Under the pieces are notes generated by a model. That model worked only from the letters and a program-made list of their open reading frames with translations, was not told where the DNA came from and ran no database searches. From NCBI GenBank assembly GCA_032690845.1, contig CM064427.1:10303501-10367500 (forward strand): DNA of 64,000 bases, in the 5' to 3' direction. Of the stretch, positions 38,258 through 49,614 are shown in pieces. The number at the start of each line of letters is the position of its first letter. Positions within the stretch are counted from its first letter, which is position 1. The stretch is from Eleusine coracana subsp. coracana (Eukaryota > Streptophyta > Magnoliopsida > Poales > Poaceae). The position numbers were made by a program, and so were the translations under genes.

Positions 38258-39407
38258 TGATGAGCCCATGGCTCATCAAATTGTTACAAAAGCTTATTCT
38301 GAAAACAAATGTCATTCTTCTAATCTTCTAGAAGCTAGTGCGTTGTAAACGTCAACCATTTAGTTTGGCTTATTCTCTAGTATTTTGAATCATGATGAAA
38401 AATACAAGATTCTATCTGGTAGTGATTCTATGCCATGTAAGATATTTATTGGGGCCAAATTTTACAAGAATAAAAATAATATAGAAGAGAAACAACATGT
38501 TCGGATTGGATCAATTGTTGTGCCACTTGTGAAAAGCAAGGAACATATTCGAGTGTTACAGGCCTTCCCAAAGGTATGGATACTTTTCTTTCAAAGTCTA
38601 TACGGTCTCAAGTCCACCAAGTCACGAAATCAGAAGATATGGAAATTCAAAATCAGTTCGAACTCGATTCAGGATCAGCCAGACATGTGTAGAGTAAAAG
38701 TATCATAACTGGGCCATACAGAGCCGGATTGGGCTGAGTAAATACTCATTGGAAAGATAATTTAATAACCTTTTCAATGAATCTGGCCCTATAGTCAGAT
38801 TATTTACTAGAGGTCGTAGTCGGCAAAACAGTGTCAGATTGTGTTGAGTCCGTGTTAGTTATAAGTTGTGTTCGAGTCGAACCGGGTATTTGGCTGGCCT
38901 GCGTGCCTTATACCCTAGGACCGGCGCCCCTGTGAAGGTAGGTCGTCATTGTATTGTGTTTTTGGTCGTGGTATCCTCCTAGGAACCCTAGAGGTGTTGC
39001 CCTCCTCTACCGGTTGTTACCGCCGATCTCTGTTGGTTGCTAAAGTACGGGATCAAGTGATTCTTCCCTTAGGTGCGTGCTGGAACTAGTGGTTCCCCCT
39101 CTCCAGATCATGCTTTTATAAGTAACAGGTTGGAGAGTTTATCTCAGGCTGGTTTGCATCTACTTTCTATTCTTGTAAGCCGGTGGTTATCTATTGTGTT
39201 CTACCTTGCTGGTTATTTATTGCTATTTGAGAGACAATTTGTGGTGTTTGATTTGTTATCATTGCTGCATAATTCATTATCATATTATTGTTCTATCTAT
39301 TGATTGCTGAGGTAAACAAGTTTCAATACCTCAATATATTTGCTACTACTTGTTGTACCGTGAAAGATTGGGACATATTTCTAGACACCGTCGTCGTGTT
39401 CTTATTA
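38258..39407 (+). repeat. 5' LTR of the 38.3-41.6 kb element
   Basis: It begins with the near-palindrome GATGAGCCCATGGCTCATC and ends CTTATTA, while the partner ends CTTATCA, so the last-but-one base has changed. An ORF inside it (38385-38708) is shared with the other LTR but differs in length; I do not regard it as a gene. Divergence between the LTRs is about 8% in the first 480 bp by eye. Confidence 0.92.
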
Positions 39408-39419
39408 TTGGTATCAGTT

Positions 39420-40484
39420 TAACCGGGTTGATTATGGTACTCTACAAAATTTTGTGATGGGTTCCTATGATTTTGACCTATACTTGAAGTTTGTGCCGAT
39501 GCTATATACAACAAGTTCTTGATCTGAGTATTATGAGTGGGAGGATGCTATAGAGGCTTTCTATAGGATTGATGAATTGTCATTAAACCAGATGGTAAAT
39601 TTGGCAAAGCAAACATTCTCCTTTATTGTTTCACTATGGTGGAGGAAATTGCAACAAGATCTTAGTTGCCAAGGTGATGACTATGGCACGTCTTGAGTTG
39701 AGATGAAGTCAGAATTACGACACCGATTTGATCCTCCGCTTGAGTCAATGAAGAAGGTTGTTGAACATGAGTGCTTGAAAGTTCCAGACCTAGAATATGC
39801 TACAATTTATGATTGTGTCAAGGAGGTTGTTAATGTTATTTTTCTGAACATAAGCAAGCTAAGAGATGTTTGAATGTGTCAAACTCAAAAGCAGAGCAGC
39901 AAACTCTTTTGCTTTCTTGTGATGATCATGTGGAACCATTAATTGAAGGTGTAGATGATCTTGTGTGTTTATCTTTGATGTCTAAAGAAGTGCAGCATGA
40001 TGGAACTATAGCTAATGTGAAAGGACAGCATAGCAATATTTTTTAATTAGAATGCAACATACAAGATAAGGTATGCAAATTAATTATTGATAGTAGCAGT
40101 TTCACTAATGCTATCAGTTCAGATTTGGTGCATGCATTATCTTTGTCTACGTGGTAGCTTCCAACGCCTTGTTACATAAACGTGGCACACTGAAAATTAC
40201 TCATAGTGCGAGAGTAAAATTTTCAGTGGGAGATTATGTTGACCCTGTGGACTATGATGTGGCATGGATGAGTGTGTGCCATTTGTTGTTGGGAAGACCA
40301 TGGTAGTGTGTGCCCTTTATATTGTGCCATTAATTCGGATATGGTCAAAGATGAATTACATGATGAAAAAATCAAAAGTCTTGCAAAGAAATGTGTAAAC
40401 AATAATGTTGGAATTGATCTGCCCAAGAAAGAAGCTTGTGAAATTATATCGAAGCCGATGACGGCTTTGTTTCAAGGAAGCTCC
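39420..40484 (+). pseudogene. gag and protease relics of the compact LTR element
   Basis: The first half reads YEWEDAIEAFYRIDELSLNQ and, after frame changes, ELRHRFDPPLESMKKVVEHE, which resembles the gypsy gag domain. Further on, VCKLIIDSSSFTNAISSDLV (about 40068-40130) is a decayed retropepsin start (DSSS in place of the active DSGS), followed by HLLLGRPW (about 40283), its second block. Many stops. A final open stretch (40272-40487) is not recognised. Confidence 0.7.
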
Positions 40485-41634
40485 TGATGAGCCCATGACT
40501 CATCGAATTGTTACAAAAGCCTATTCTGAAAACAAATGTCATTCTTCTTATTTTCCACAAGCTAGTATGTTGCAAACGTCAACCATTTTGTTTGGCTCAT
40601 TCTCTAGTATTCTGAATCATGATAAAAAATACAAGATTCTATCTGCTAGTGATTCTATGTCATGTAAGATATTTATTCGGGCCAAATTCTACAAGAATGA
40701 AAAGAATATAGAAGATAAGCAACATATTCGGATTGAATCAATTGTTGTGCCACTTGCGAAAAGCAAGGAACATATTCGAGTGTTACAGGCCTTCCCAAAG
40801 GTATGGAATAATTTTATTTTAAAGTCTATACGGCCTCAAGTCCACCCAGTCATGAAATCAAAAGATATGGAAATTCAAAATCTGTTCGGACTCGGTTTAG
40901 GATCAGCCAGACAGGTGTGAAGTAAAAGTTCCATAACTGGGCCATACAGAGTCGGATTGGATTGAGTAAATACTCATTGGAAAGATAATTTGATAACCTT
41001 TCCAACGGATATGTCCCTATAGTCAGACTAATTTTCTAGTGATCGTAGTTGGTTAAACAGTGTCAGATTCTGTTGAGTTCGAGTTAGTTTCATGTTGTGT
41101 TTGAGTCGGACCGGGTGTTTGGCTGGCCTGCTTGCCTTATAGCCTATGGCCAGCACCCCTATGAAGGCAGGATGTCATTATATTGTGTTTTTAGTTGTGG
41201 TGTCCTCCTAGGAACCCTAGAGTTGTTGCCCTCCTCTACCGGTTGCTGCCGCCGATCTCTGTCGGTTGCTGAAGTGCGTGATCAAGTGATTCTTCCCTTG
41301 GGTGCATGCTGGAACTGGTGGTTCCCCCTCTCTAGATCATGCTTTTATAAGCAACAGTGTGCTTGTTTGTCTCATGCTGGTTTGTATCACTTTTTGTTCT
41401 TGTAAGCTCGTGGTTATCTATTATGTTCTACCTTGTTGGTTTGTTATTGCTATTTGAGAGACAATCTGTGGTGTTTAATTTGTTATCATTGCTGCATAAT
41501 TCATTATCAAATTATTGTGCTATCTATTGATTGCTGAGGTAAACAAGTTTTAATACCTCCATATATTTGCTACTGTCTGTTGTACCGTAAAAGATTGAGA
41601 CATATTTCTAGACATCGTCATCTTGTCCTTATCA
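40485..41634 (+). repeat. 3' LTR of the 38.3-41.6 kb element
   Basis: It matches 38258-39407 over its full length with no net length change and ends in CA. It also carries the near-palindromic start (GATGAGCCCATGACTCATC). Confidence 0.92.
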
Positions 41635-41920
41635 ATCCTATCAATAAAAGTGACCAGACATCATTTATGCAGCATTTTTCAACTTATTATTGACAAAATT
41701 CATGTCTTTGTCACCTCCAGTAGAATGAATACTAATAGATGAAGCAGTTTTTGCAATAAGACATATAATATCTCCATATGTTCTTATTTTACTAATTTGC
41801 ACTACAACAGTTCAATGTCATAGAAAAGATTGTCAATTTGCTACGTTAGTATGCTTAATTGAATGGGTAAATCTTAAGATGACACACTCTAATTGATTTA
41901 ATTGGAGTCGGATTAAATAA

Positions 41921-42108
41921 TATTTCCTCCGTTCCAAAACTATTATCGTTGTTGACTTTTTTTAGTTACCTTTGACTATTCATCTTGTTTAAAATATTTC
42001 AAAAATTATCATACTTGTGTAAAATATTTGAACAAATATTCTAAAAAAGATCGAATGGTCAATGATAACTAAAATAATCAATGATGACAATAATTTTGGA
42101 ATGGAGTA
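41921..42108. mobile_element. Stowaway-like MITE, 188 bp
   Basis: The ends CTCCGTTCCAAAACTATT and AATAATTTTGGAATGGAGTA are inverted repeats of the type seen in Tc1/mariner-related Stowaway MITEs, with TA at both edges. The interior is AT-rich with no coding capacity. Confidence 0.75.
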
Positions 42109-44150
42109 GTCCCTTGTTGTTGTTGGTCAATGGTCACTAGTGTTGCTAGTTGTCATGAGGCATGGCCTGTCAGGAGGACCCAGCCACAAAGAGGCGTATT
42201 CGTGTGCATCTGGCAGCCACGGAGCACCAAGCCACACTGGCGCACAGGTGCATGGGCGTAGGGCTCATGGTCACTCATCGCTCTCGCTAGGTAATCTCGA
42301 CTCTAAGTATTTGATTTGATTTTGTTGCATTCATGGGCTCGTCCTTGGCGCTTGGGCAAGGGTGCAACCGTGGGGGTGGATCACCAGCCCAAATCTCAGA
42401 GTGGGTCATGGCCCACCCTATCCACCCTTTGGCTCCGCCAACTTTTGGATAGGTTCTATAAGAATGTTTTGATTTGTAGAGGTGTTTGATTTTTCATAGG
42501 TCTTAATTTGGACTTTATTTGGAGCAATATGGCATGGTATACTGAAGGGACTGAGAAGGTACCATTATATGACAACTTCTTCAAACAATTTTACCTATAA
42601 TTGAATACGATGACCAGCTTTGATATTAGCATTGGAATCTTTTAGCAAGATCTTTCTCAATGTACCTCATGCACCAGATTTCGTGACAAATGTAGGCCTT
42701 CCAGCCAAAGTAATTAATTTTATATATTATATCAACAAAAGTCGGTTATCATCTTCAGCAATCCACATCCTCTTGTATGTCATCATAAGCATCCTTTTCT
42801 TTTATTTCCCTTGTTCACCTAACTCATTAACACCAAAAAATTATAAAATATGCAAAAGTGTATTTATTAGTTACTATAGAAAATATTTGTTACATTGAGG
42901 TTTGATTCATTTTTATCTTACACCACTTCCACCTATTTTTTACTTATAATTATCTGATAATGGCTTAGGACTCTTAATCACTGCTCCCAACACATTATCA
43001 AAGTGTTGTATAGGTCATTGATCATCTGTCCTCATGGAGTGCGTCATAATAAACTAATATATCTAGAAATATTGTTATCATTTTCCTCAACATTTTCATT
43101 CAATATCATTAGTCCTCCAACATCTCTCACTAAAGAACATAAAGTCCAGAAATATGTTTGATCTATTCAAAGTTGTTAAACATATATCAAAATTGATTCT
43201 TTAATCAACATTGGCTGATTAGATCTAATAAAAAATAGTATGAAAAAAAGACATATATATCCACTAAAACTTTCATGTAACATGGATATCTCCATTCCAT
43301 ATAGGTCTGTCAAGTTTTGTTAAATAAGATTTGATAAATTCACCAAGATAAAATGTGGCTACTTTATATAAAATAAAAGGATATGTAACAAAACATATAT
43401 CACAAATGTTTTGTTAAAAACTATAAAAACATACAACATAATTGTTTATAAAAAACCAATTAACATAATAATTACAACATATAAGAAATGTTATGATATT
43501 ATTAGTCATCAACACCATATAAGCTATGGCTGTTATGAGTATAAATATTTAAATAATTTATCTCATTCTCATAGCTTATTATTTTAAAAACAAAAGTATA
43601 ACCTTTTAGATGATCTACATTCAAATTAATTTGAGATATGAATATAAGATAACAGTACCTCAATATTTGAAGTTTATACTTTTAGATTATTCTACTACAC
43701 GGAAGAGACATTACACAATTCTCAATATTTATAATCATGATAATAACACATCTATTGTCTTCTTCAAATGCCAAATGTATTAAACCAATAAAGATTTGAT
43801 AAAATCAGAACAAACTACTTAACAAATGATCCAGATATATATATGTGTGATAACAAGAATAGAGCAATGGACCTACTTTCATTTGTAACAATGCACCTAC
43901 TAACAAACAAAGATAAATCGCAATTGTGAGAGTGCATGAAATGAGTGTGGGGCCAGACAAAAGGATGAATCCTGCGAAGCTAACATAAGCGGCACGATGT
44001 TGACGGGGCGTCTTGTATCAATGAAAAAAATAACTAGACATAAATTTAACAAATATAATAAGTCTAAAACTCGAGCCTATAGTTGGATTAGTTCTCTGAT
44101 AAAAAAAACCCTAAATGGCTCAGTTACGTTGAATTTGTCAGTAGCAAGAT
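42109..44150. other. AT-rich intergenic DNA upstream of the second TBL gene
   Basis: No gene is visible. From about 42620 to 43365 the sequence is present in a diverged second copy at 58670-59440 (shared words TTTCTCAATGTACC/TTTCTTAGTGTACC, TCCTCATGGAGTG, GATAAATTCACCAA). This marks the left side of a duplication that includes the TBL gene. Confidence 0.6.
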
Positions 44151-44157
44151 TAACATA

Positions 44158-44535
44158 ACAGGGGTTAACCGACCGGTTAATCGATAAACCGGTCCGGGCC
44201 GGTTACACCAATCGACCGATTAACCCTCGGTTTTAATTTAAAAAATTTCAAAATTTAAAAAAATTCTTATTTGATGCAACCTATGAAACAGACTAGTTAA
44301 CCGGTCTAAGCACACCAAAACCGGTATATTTGAATTTAAAAATATATATTCAATAATAAATAAAAACCGATAAAATTGACCGGCTAATTGGTCGGTTAAC
44401 CGGTCCTCTGCCGTTTGCTCTCCGAATCGAATTTTGTCCGATTAAGTTAACTGACTAACTTTACTGATTTTCTAGTTAACCGATGAACCGGTCCCGACCG
44501 GTTACACCAGTCGGTTCGGTTATGTTAACCTTGGT
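44158..44535. repeat. Cluster of ACCGGTT/AACCGG words upstream of the second TBL gene
   Basis: Two direct copies of a ~45-bp block (GTTAACCGACCGGTTAATCG at 44163 and GTTAACCGATGAACCGGTCC at 44474, both continuing to CCGGTTACACCA) flank a middle part with more TTAACCGGT words. At least a dozen CCGGTT/AACCGG sites occur in 380 bp. It lies 400-770 bp upstream of the TBL start. It could be a MITE-like repeat; I see no clean target duplication. Confidence 0.7.
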
Positions 44536-44931
44536 CAGTAGTGCATTATGTATCAAGTAATCGAGTGTCTGAGCAGGAACCCTTAGAGGGTGACATGATC
44601 TAATACAGTGTGTATAGCATATACATATACAAATGGGGTGTTGACCGAGAAACATGGAAAGCATATGCAAATCCGTGTGGCACGGCTGTGCACGCACTCC
44701 CACACATGTCAGGTCGTCTCCGTGGAGCGCATCTCGCCGATGGCCATGCATGTTCTAGCTTGTCTCTCGAGTTGACTTTCTGATGAAGATAGGTGGCGAT
44801 GGAGCTCCCACTACTGATGCACTACTGCGTTGACTGATGCACGTCCTGTCGTCCTATAGTGGTATCCTACGGAGTAGTTCATCCATGTTTGCTGCTCCTC
44901 CGCAGTTGAGTTCCGGCGGCCGCTGCAAGCC

Positions 44932-46209
44932 ATGAAGGCGATCAGCATTCCGTCCGTCCGTGGCCTCCTCACCGGAGGTCGCCGCGTCCGCTACGCCGCC
45001 GTTTCCAAGTCCGCCTCCGTCCCCGCGCTCCTCGCCCTCCTCTTCATTGCGGGGACCGCGTTCTCAGTGGTCTTCCTCGGCCCGTTCGACTGGCCACCCG
45101 CCATCGCTTCCTTCCTCGGCGGCGAGGGCGACGACGTCACGCGCGGCGAGTGGGTGCGCGACCCAAGCTTACGGCCCTACTACACCAACTCCACGTGCGC
45201 GTTCATCGAGGACTACCAGAACTGCATGAAGCACGGGCGGCCCAGCCTCGAGTTCCTCCGCTGGCGGTGGCGCCCCGCCCACGGCGACGACCTCCCCCGC
45301 TTCGACGCCGCGCGGTTCCTCACGCTACTCCGCGGCAAGTCCGTGCTCTTCGTCGGCGACTCCCTCGCCAGCAGCCATGTGCGCTCCCTGGTCTGCACGC
45401 TAGCACAGGTCGCGCCCGCGCCGGCGAGGATGGAGTCCCTCCTGGGTGGGTTCCAGCGGTGGACGTTCCCGGCACACGACGTCTCCGTGTCATTCTTCTG
45501 GACGCCGTTCCAGGTGCGGTGGCGCCTCACGCGCGGGCCCGACGACGCCGTGGGGCCCGACCGGCAGGGCGAGGTGTTTGCGGGGCCCACCGACCTCCAC
45601 CTCGACGAGGCCGACGCGCGGTGGATCACCGCTGTCCCAAACCACGACGTGGTGGTCATCTCCGCGTCGCACTGGTTCGCCCGGCCCGCCGTGTACTACC
45701 GCGCCGGCCGCGCCGTCGGCTGCCACCAAGCCTGCGACGGCGACAACAACAACCTCACCGCGATGAAGCCGTGGCAGGCGCAGCGGGAGGCGTTCCGCAC
45801 CGTGCTGCGGACATTGGCCGGGACGGAAGGGTTCAAGGGCGCCATGATCCTGCGGACGGTGGCCCCCACGCACTACGAGAACGGCGGGTGGTTCGACGGC
45901 GGGGAGTGCACGGCGACGGAACCTGCCACGGACCCCGACGAGGACCCCGTGGAGATGGCCGAGCCGGAGGCGGAGTTCTACAAGGCGCAGGTGGAGGAGT
46001 TCAGAGCAGCGGAAGCGGAGTCGCCGAGGCGGATGAGGTTGATGGACGTGACGGGCATGATGCTGCGCCGGCCCGACGGCCACCCCGACCGGTACGGCCA
46101 CGGGCCGGGGCAGCACGAGGGGTTCAACATCGACTGCCTGCACTGGTGCCTGCCAGGGCCCATCGACGTGTGGAACGAGCTGCTCATGAAGATCCTGACC
46201 GACAGCTAG
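44932..46209 (+). CDS. Trichome-birefringence-like (TBL) protein, single exon
   Basis: An uninterrupted frame of 425 residues starts MKAISIPSVRGLL. Residues 29-49 (SVPALLALLFIAGTAFSVVFL) form the membrane anchor of a type II Golgi protein. The PMR5N domain has RGEWVRDPSLRPYYTNSTC, NCMKHGRPSLEFLRWRWRP. The esterase domain has FVGDSLASSHVRSL (Ser 144) and DCLHWCLPGPIDVWNELL (Asp 401, His 404), so both catalytic motifs are intact. Unlike the gene at 34675-36013 it lacks the intron and lacks the first PMR5N cysteine (the CDxFxG position reads DDVTRG). Likely function: O-acetylation of a wall polysaccharide; the substrate is unknown. Codon third positions are strongly G/C. A decayed partial copy lies at 59750-60000. 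Confidence 0.92.
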   Translation: MKAISIPSVRGLLTGGRRVRYAAVSKSASVPALLALLFIAGTAFSVVFLGPFDWPPAIASFLGGEGDDVTRGEWVRDPSLRPYYTNSTCAFIEDYQNCMKHGRPSLEFLRWRWRPAHGDDLPRFDAARFLTLLRGKSVLFVGDSLASSHVRSLVCTLAQVAPAPARMESLLGGFQRWTFPAHDVSVSFFWTPFQVRWRLTRGPDDAVGPDRQGEVFAGPTDLHLDEADARWITAVPNHDVVVISASHWFARPAVYYRAGRAVGCHQACDGDNNNLTAMKPWQAQREAFRTVLRTLAGTEGFKGAMILRTVAPTHYENGGWFDGGECTATEPATDPDEDPVEMAEPEAEFYKAQVEEFRAAEAESPRRMRLMDVTGMMLRRPDGHPDRYGHGPGQHEGFNIDCLHWCLPGPIDVWNELLMKILTDS

Positions 46210-46648
46210 CGACCGACACAGGACATTTTCGTTGGATTTCGCAAGATTAATTTTCTCTGTCTTAAATTTTTCTTCTCCAGAGAGTTATTATGGAAGACAC
46301 GGACGCATCAATCAACGGGGTGGGTATGCGTATGCTATGTTCTGCTTTGCATTTGGCACGCTGTTTTTCTTGTTCATGTCGGCAAGGTATGCAAACAAAA
46401 TGCATCAGGAATGGCGGCTGCCTTTGCCAATGGTCAACGAGCTGGATGCGCCTGATGACTACATATAGAGTGGTTAATGTACAAATGAATACAGGCGATC
46501 TATTCAGTAAACTAAACGCATTTGTTCTGCCAGATGAGTATCTAATCTCCATAGTTGCAATATAGTTGTAAACCGAGAACACAATGCTGCAGCTCACATT
46601 GTTTTGGTAGATTCCCATTCTATTGAATAGGTAATATGAGTTCGAATA
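46210..46648 (+). other. 3' flank of the second TBL gene
   Basis: Probable 3' UTR. Words such as GGCAAGGTATGCA and CCAATGGTCAACGA recur in the flank of the pseudogene at 60178-60240, showing that the duplication ran past the stop codon. Confidence 0.6.
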
Positions 46649-47065
46649 TCTATATACTAATCAAGTGTAGCCTCCACCCTCAAGCGAGGGCTCGACGCAC
46701 CTCATCCAACCCATGCTGCCACATCGTCCCTAGCCAATTCCATACCGACAGTGGACACTTAAATTCCATGTATATTAGATCATATTTTCTAGCTTTCAAT
46801 CAGCTAAAAGCTTTCATTCAATAGTTTGCTACTTTATGTTTTAATTTTTCTTTTATAGGATTCTCTGTATAATAATTGTAAACCATTAGATCTAGATCTC
46901 ATGACTTAATGAGGTGACTCAGTCAGCTGAAAATTAGCAAGTCTCATATTATATACTAATCAGGCGTAGCCTTTACCATCAACTAAGGGCTCGACGCCTC
47001 CTCAGTCAATCCTGTGCTGCCATATTGTGCGTAGCCTATCCCATACCGGCAAGTAGAGTGGTTGT
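46649..47065 (+). repeat. Two ~110-bp direct repeats starting TATATACTAATCA
   Basis: 46651-46765 and 46951-47065 both read TATATACTAATCA(A/G)G, then GTAGCC, AGGGCTCGACGC and CCATACCG. The first is preceded by TC, giving TCTATATACTAATC, which resembles a Helitron 5' terminus. A third copy without the start lies at 55261. Confidence 0.6.
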
Positions 47066-47635
47066 TAGTGTGCTGTTAGAAGGTTTTACAAATGACAAAT
47101 GAAGAAGATCAACAATAGGTTATATGTTAATTCTCAATTTGCACCAATCACTAAATATAGAATGTCCTATACTATACATATAGAAAATATCTATTTTTTC
47201 GTGCTTTGGAAGCCGTTAATTCAGTCATGTTGTAATATCTTGACGTGGTTTCGTCCAATAGATGGGTACATTTTCTCTTATTAGCAGTATTGCTAGGCCC
47301 TTTTTATTGTTGGGGCCTGGTGCTATATCATATAGGCAGCACGTGTCGCCTTGGCCTAGTTAATGTGAAAGCCTAGCCCAACAGGAAGCCTAAGCGAGCG
47401 ACTCTCCTGTGTGTGTACAGTAACTTATGGTTACTGTAGCATGGAGGGAATTGTCCCATAAGGGTAGTTTGAATAGAGTGTGACTAGGATAAAAACCCAG
47501 TCATAGAATGCAAAATAACTTGAGATAATCCTTTTATGCGAACTGAGAACCATAGCATAAGAGTTATTCTATGAGGTAGGACTCGCACAACATGTGAGCG
47601 GGTCCAGAGCCGTATTCTATGCTTAGGGTGTTATA
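46974..47635 (+). repeat. LTR-like segment X, copy 1
   Basis: It is 660 bp, ending CTTAGGGTGTTATA, then GGTGGTATC, which looks like an LTR 3' end followed by a tRNA-Met primer site cut short by the copia insertion. It is repeated at 55261-55925, and its last ~210 bp recur at 57595-57806. Most of an internal gypsy-type element that should follow is missing. Assignment as an old gypsy LTR is inference. Confidence 0.65.
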
Positions 47636-47644
47636 GGTGGTATC

Positions 47645-49565
47645 TGAAAGTGCATGTAGGTCCCTAGTGGGTTTTGGTGAGTTGATTGACAAAACGATTA
47701 AAGAACTAATATGTTTATTGTGATGATGAGCAGGAATTTAATTGTGATACTATTATGGATCATCATTCACATATTCGCTTATGGATATTATTTTTGATGA
47801 AGATCACATATTCCATGAGACAATTTATTGTGTATGACAAACAAGTGAACAATGAAGAAAAGAGACATGTGTGCACAATCTTATCTTTACACGACTCTAC
47901 CATGATGACTGAAAGATAAAAAAGGATATCATGTTGATAAGGAAATATCAATCAAAATTCAATCAATCAAATGAAGAAAAGGAAGTATGGCTTATTGTGA
48001 GACACAACGTGATATGTGGTTAGGATGGTAGGAAGATGAAGGAATAACATGACTTGGCTGCGACGGATCATACATTGGAGAAGGGCAAGCAAGAGGCTTG
48101 GCGCCAAAGGACCTTTGTGATGGTGAAGAGCAAGTGGAGTTGATTCTGACGGATCTTTGAAGCCATGGAAAGTCACATATCATTTAGTGTCAATAATGAA
48201 GAAAGAATGAACGAGTGCTATGAATGGAAAGTGCAATATTGATCAAGAGGATTCAATATTCATAGACATCAACTCAAGGTGGATGTGCTCAGATTTTCTA
48301 TTCATGTTGACAACCCCAACTGAAGCAAAATTGATCAAATGGCAAAGTGACAAAACTACAAGCTCAAGAAGTGAAAAATGTATCTTTGTCTTTAATCTTG
48401 TGTATAGGTTTGTCGTTCTATCAAGGGGGATGCAACATAGTGCTTCTACTGGTACAAAGTGCTCAAAGTCCTATGTGAGAAGCCATGAGAGTAAACCCTG
48501 AAAACCTAACCTTGTTGTGCTGATCTGCACAAAACAAGTCTGGCCGGTTTTGCAAACAGGTCAGACCGGTGTTGGAAATCTTGAGCTTATGGTCTGGTCT
48601 GGGTGTGGGAGTCTTGTAGACTTTGTTTAGATCCTATAGACAAAAGTTGGTGAGATGAGATCAAATCTAAAAGGAGTGGAGTGTCTTTTTGGTGTTCTGA
48701 CCAAAAAAGGTTAGACCGGTTTCTGAAACCGGTCAGACCGGTTTTGGCTCACAAAGCCAACGACTAGTTTTTTAGAAATGGTTTAAATAGCCTCCCTCCC
48801 CCTCCTTCGTGTGCTGCTGGTTCCAGAACATCTCTAAGCATACCAATGTCCATATTGAGCTCTCTCCAACACCTCCTTGTGAGACTTGAGTGATTTTGTG
48901 AAAATCTTTGAGTTGGGTTGAGAGATTCGAGCTAAGTGAGCATTAGTGACCAAATCCAAGCCTTGAGCACTTTGTTGCTGCGTCGAGTATTTCGTGAAGC
49001 ATTTGTTACTCTTTGAGGTGAAGCCTCCTAGACAGCTAGGCGTTACCCATGAGCTCCCAAGTTGTGGTGAGTCACGGGTCAGTTTGTGAGGGCTGCGATC
49101 TTGCCTCCGCAAGGAAAAAGATCAAGCTAGTGGATCGGGGAAAGTGGTTGAAAGAGACCCGGCTTGGAGTTCGTTTTTGAGCGGTTCAAGCTTCCTCAAC
49201 AGAGACGTAGGATTCACGGGGTGAATCTGAACTTAGGCAAACAAGCACTTGTGTCTCCTTGTTCGGATTGCATTTCTTGTTTGTTTTCTAACTCATATTG
49301 TGCTTCCGCTTTGATCTACTTGGGTGTGCTTATTTGTGTTGTGTAGAGGCTAAGTGCTTCTATGAGGAACATCTAATGGAGCACCACTTCGAGTATTGGT
49401 TTGAGTTAGGGTCATAATCTGCATTTCTGCATTCTCTATCAAAACACGTCTGACCGGTTTGCCTAACCGGTCTGACCAATTTTGGACTAATTTCTGTTTT
49501 AAGTTTTAAAACTACAGGTTTTGCCTATTCACCCCACTCCTCTAGGCGACATCAAGGTCCTTTCA
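47645..49565 (+). repeat. 5' LTR of the 47.6-57.5 kb copia element
   Basis: It is 1921 bp. Compared with the 3' LTR it has about 280 more bases (47998-48276) and a second copy of the GACCGGTTT dyad at 48707-48747. Three dyad sites are in this LTR (48538, 48707, 49441). Its end is fixed by the primer-binding site at 49566. Confidence 0.9.
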
Positions 49566-49580
49566 ATTGGTATCAGAGCG
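49566..49580 (+). other. Primer-binding site (tRNA-Met type)
   Basis: ATTGGTATCAGAGCG follows the LTR end CTTTCA directly. TGGTATCAGAGC matches the complement of the tRNA-Met 3' end, the usual copia primer. Confidence 0.9.
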
Positions 49581-49614
49581 CGGAATTCACACAAAGGTCT
49601 AACCACCGTGAGAA

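Larger units (their letters stand above)
38258..41634 (+). mobile_element. Non-autonomous LTR retrotransposon with intact target duplication
   Basis: Two LTRs of exactly 1150 bp (38258-39407, 40485-41634) flank an internal region of only 1077 bp. The 5-bp sequence atcct stands on both sides (38253-38257 and 41635-41639). A tRNA-Met-type primer site (TTGGTATCAG, 39408-39417) follows the first LTR and a purine-rich AAGGAAGCTCC precedes the second. Only relics of gag and protease are inside; RT, RNase H and integrase are absent. The gag/protease relics look like Ty3/gypsy. It must have moved with enzymes from elsewhere, or lost pol after insertion. Confidence 0.9.

Noticed and set aside
38385..38708. 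ORF present in both LTRs of the compact element (also 40495-40920)
   Set aside because: It is part of the LTR, its ends differ between copies and it matches no known protein; LTR duplication alone explains its presence twice.
45150..46250. 366-codon ORF in another frame of the second TBL gene, and a 217-codon antisense ORF at 45490-46143
   Set aside because: Arg-rich shadows caused by extreme third-position GC; the +44932 frame carries GDS, DxxH and the membrane anchor.
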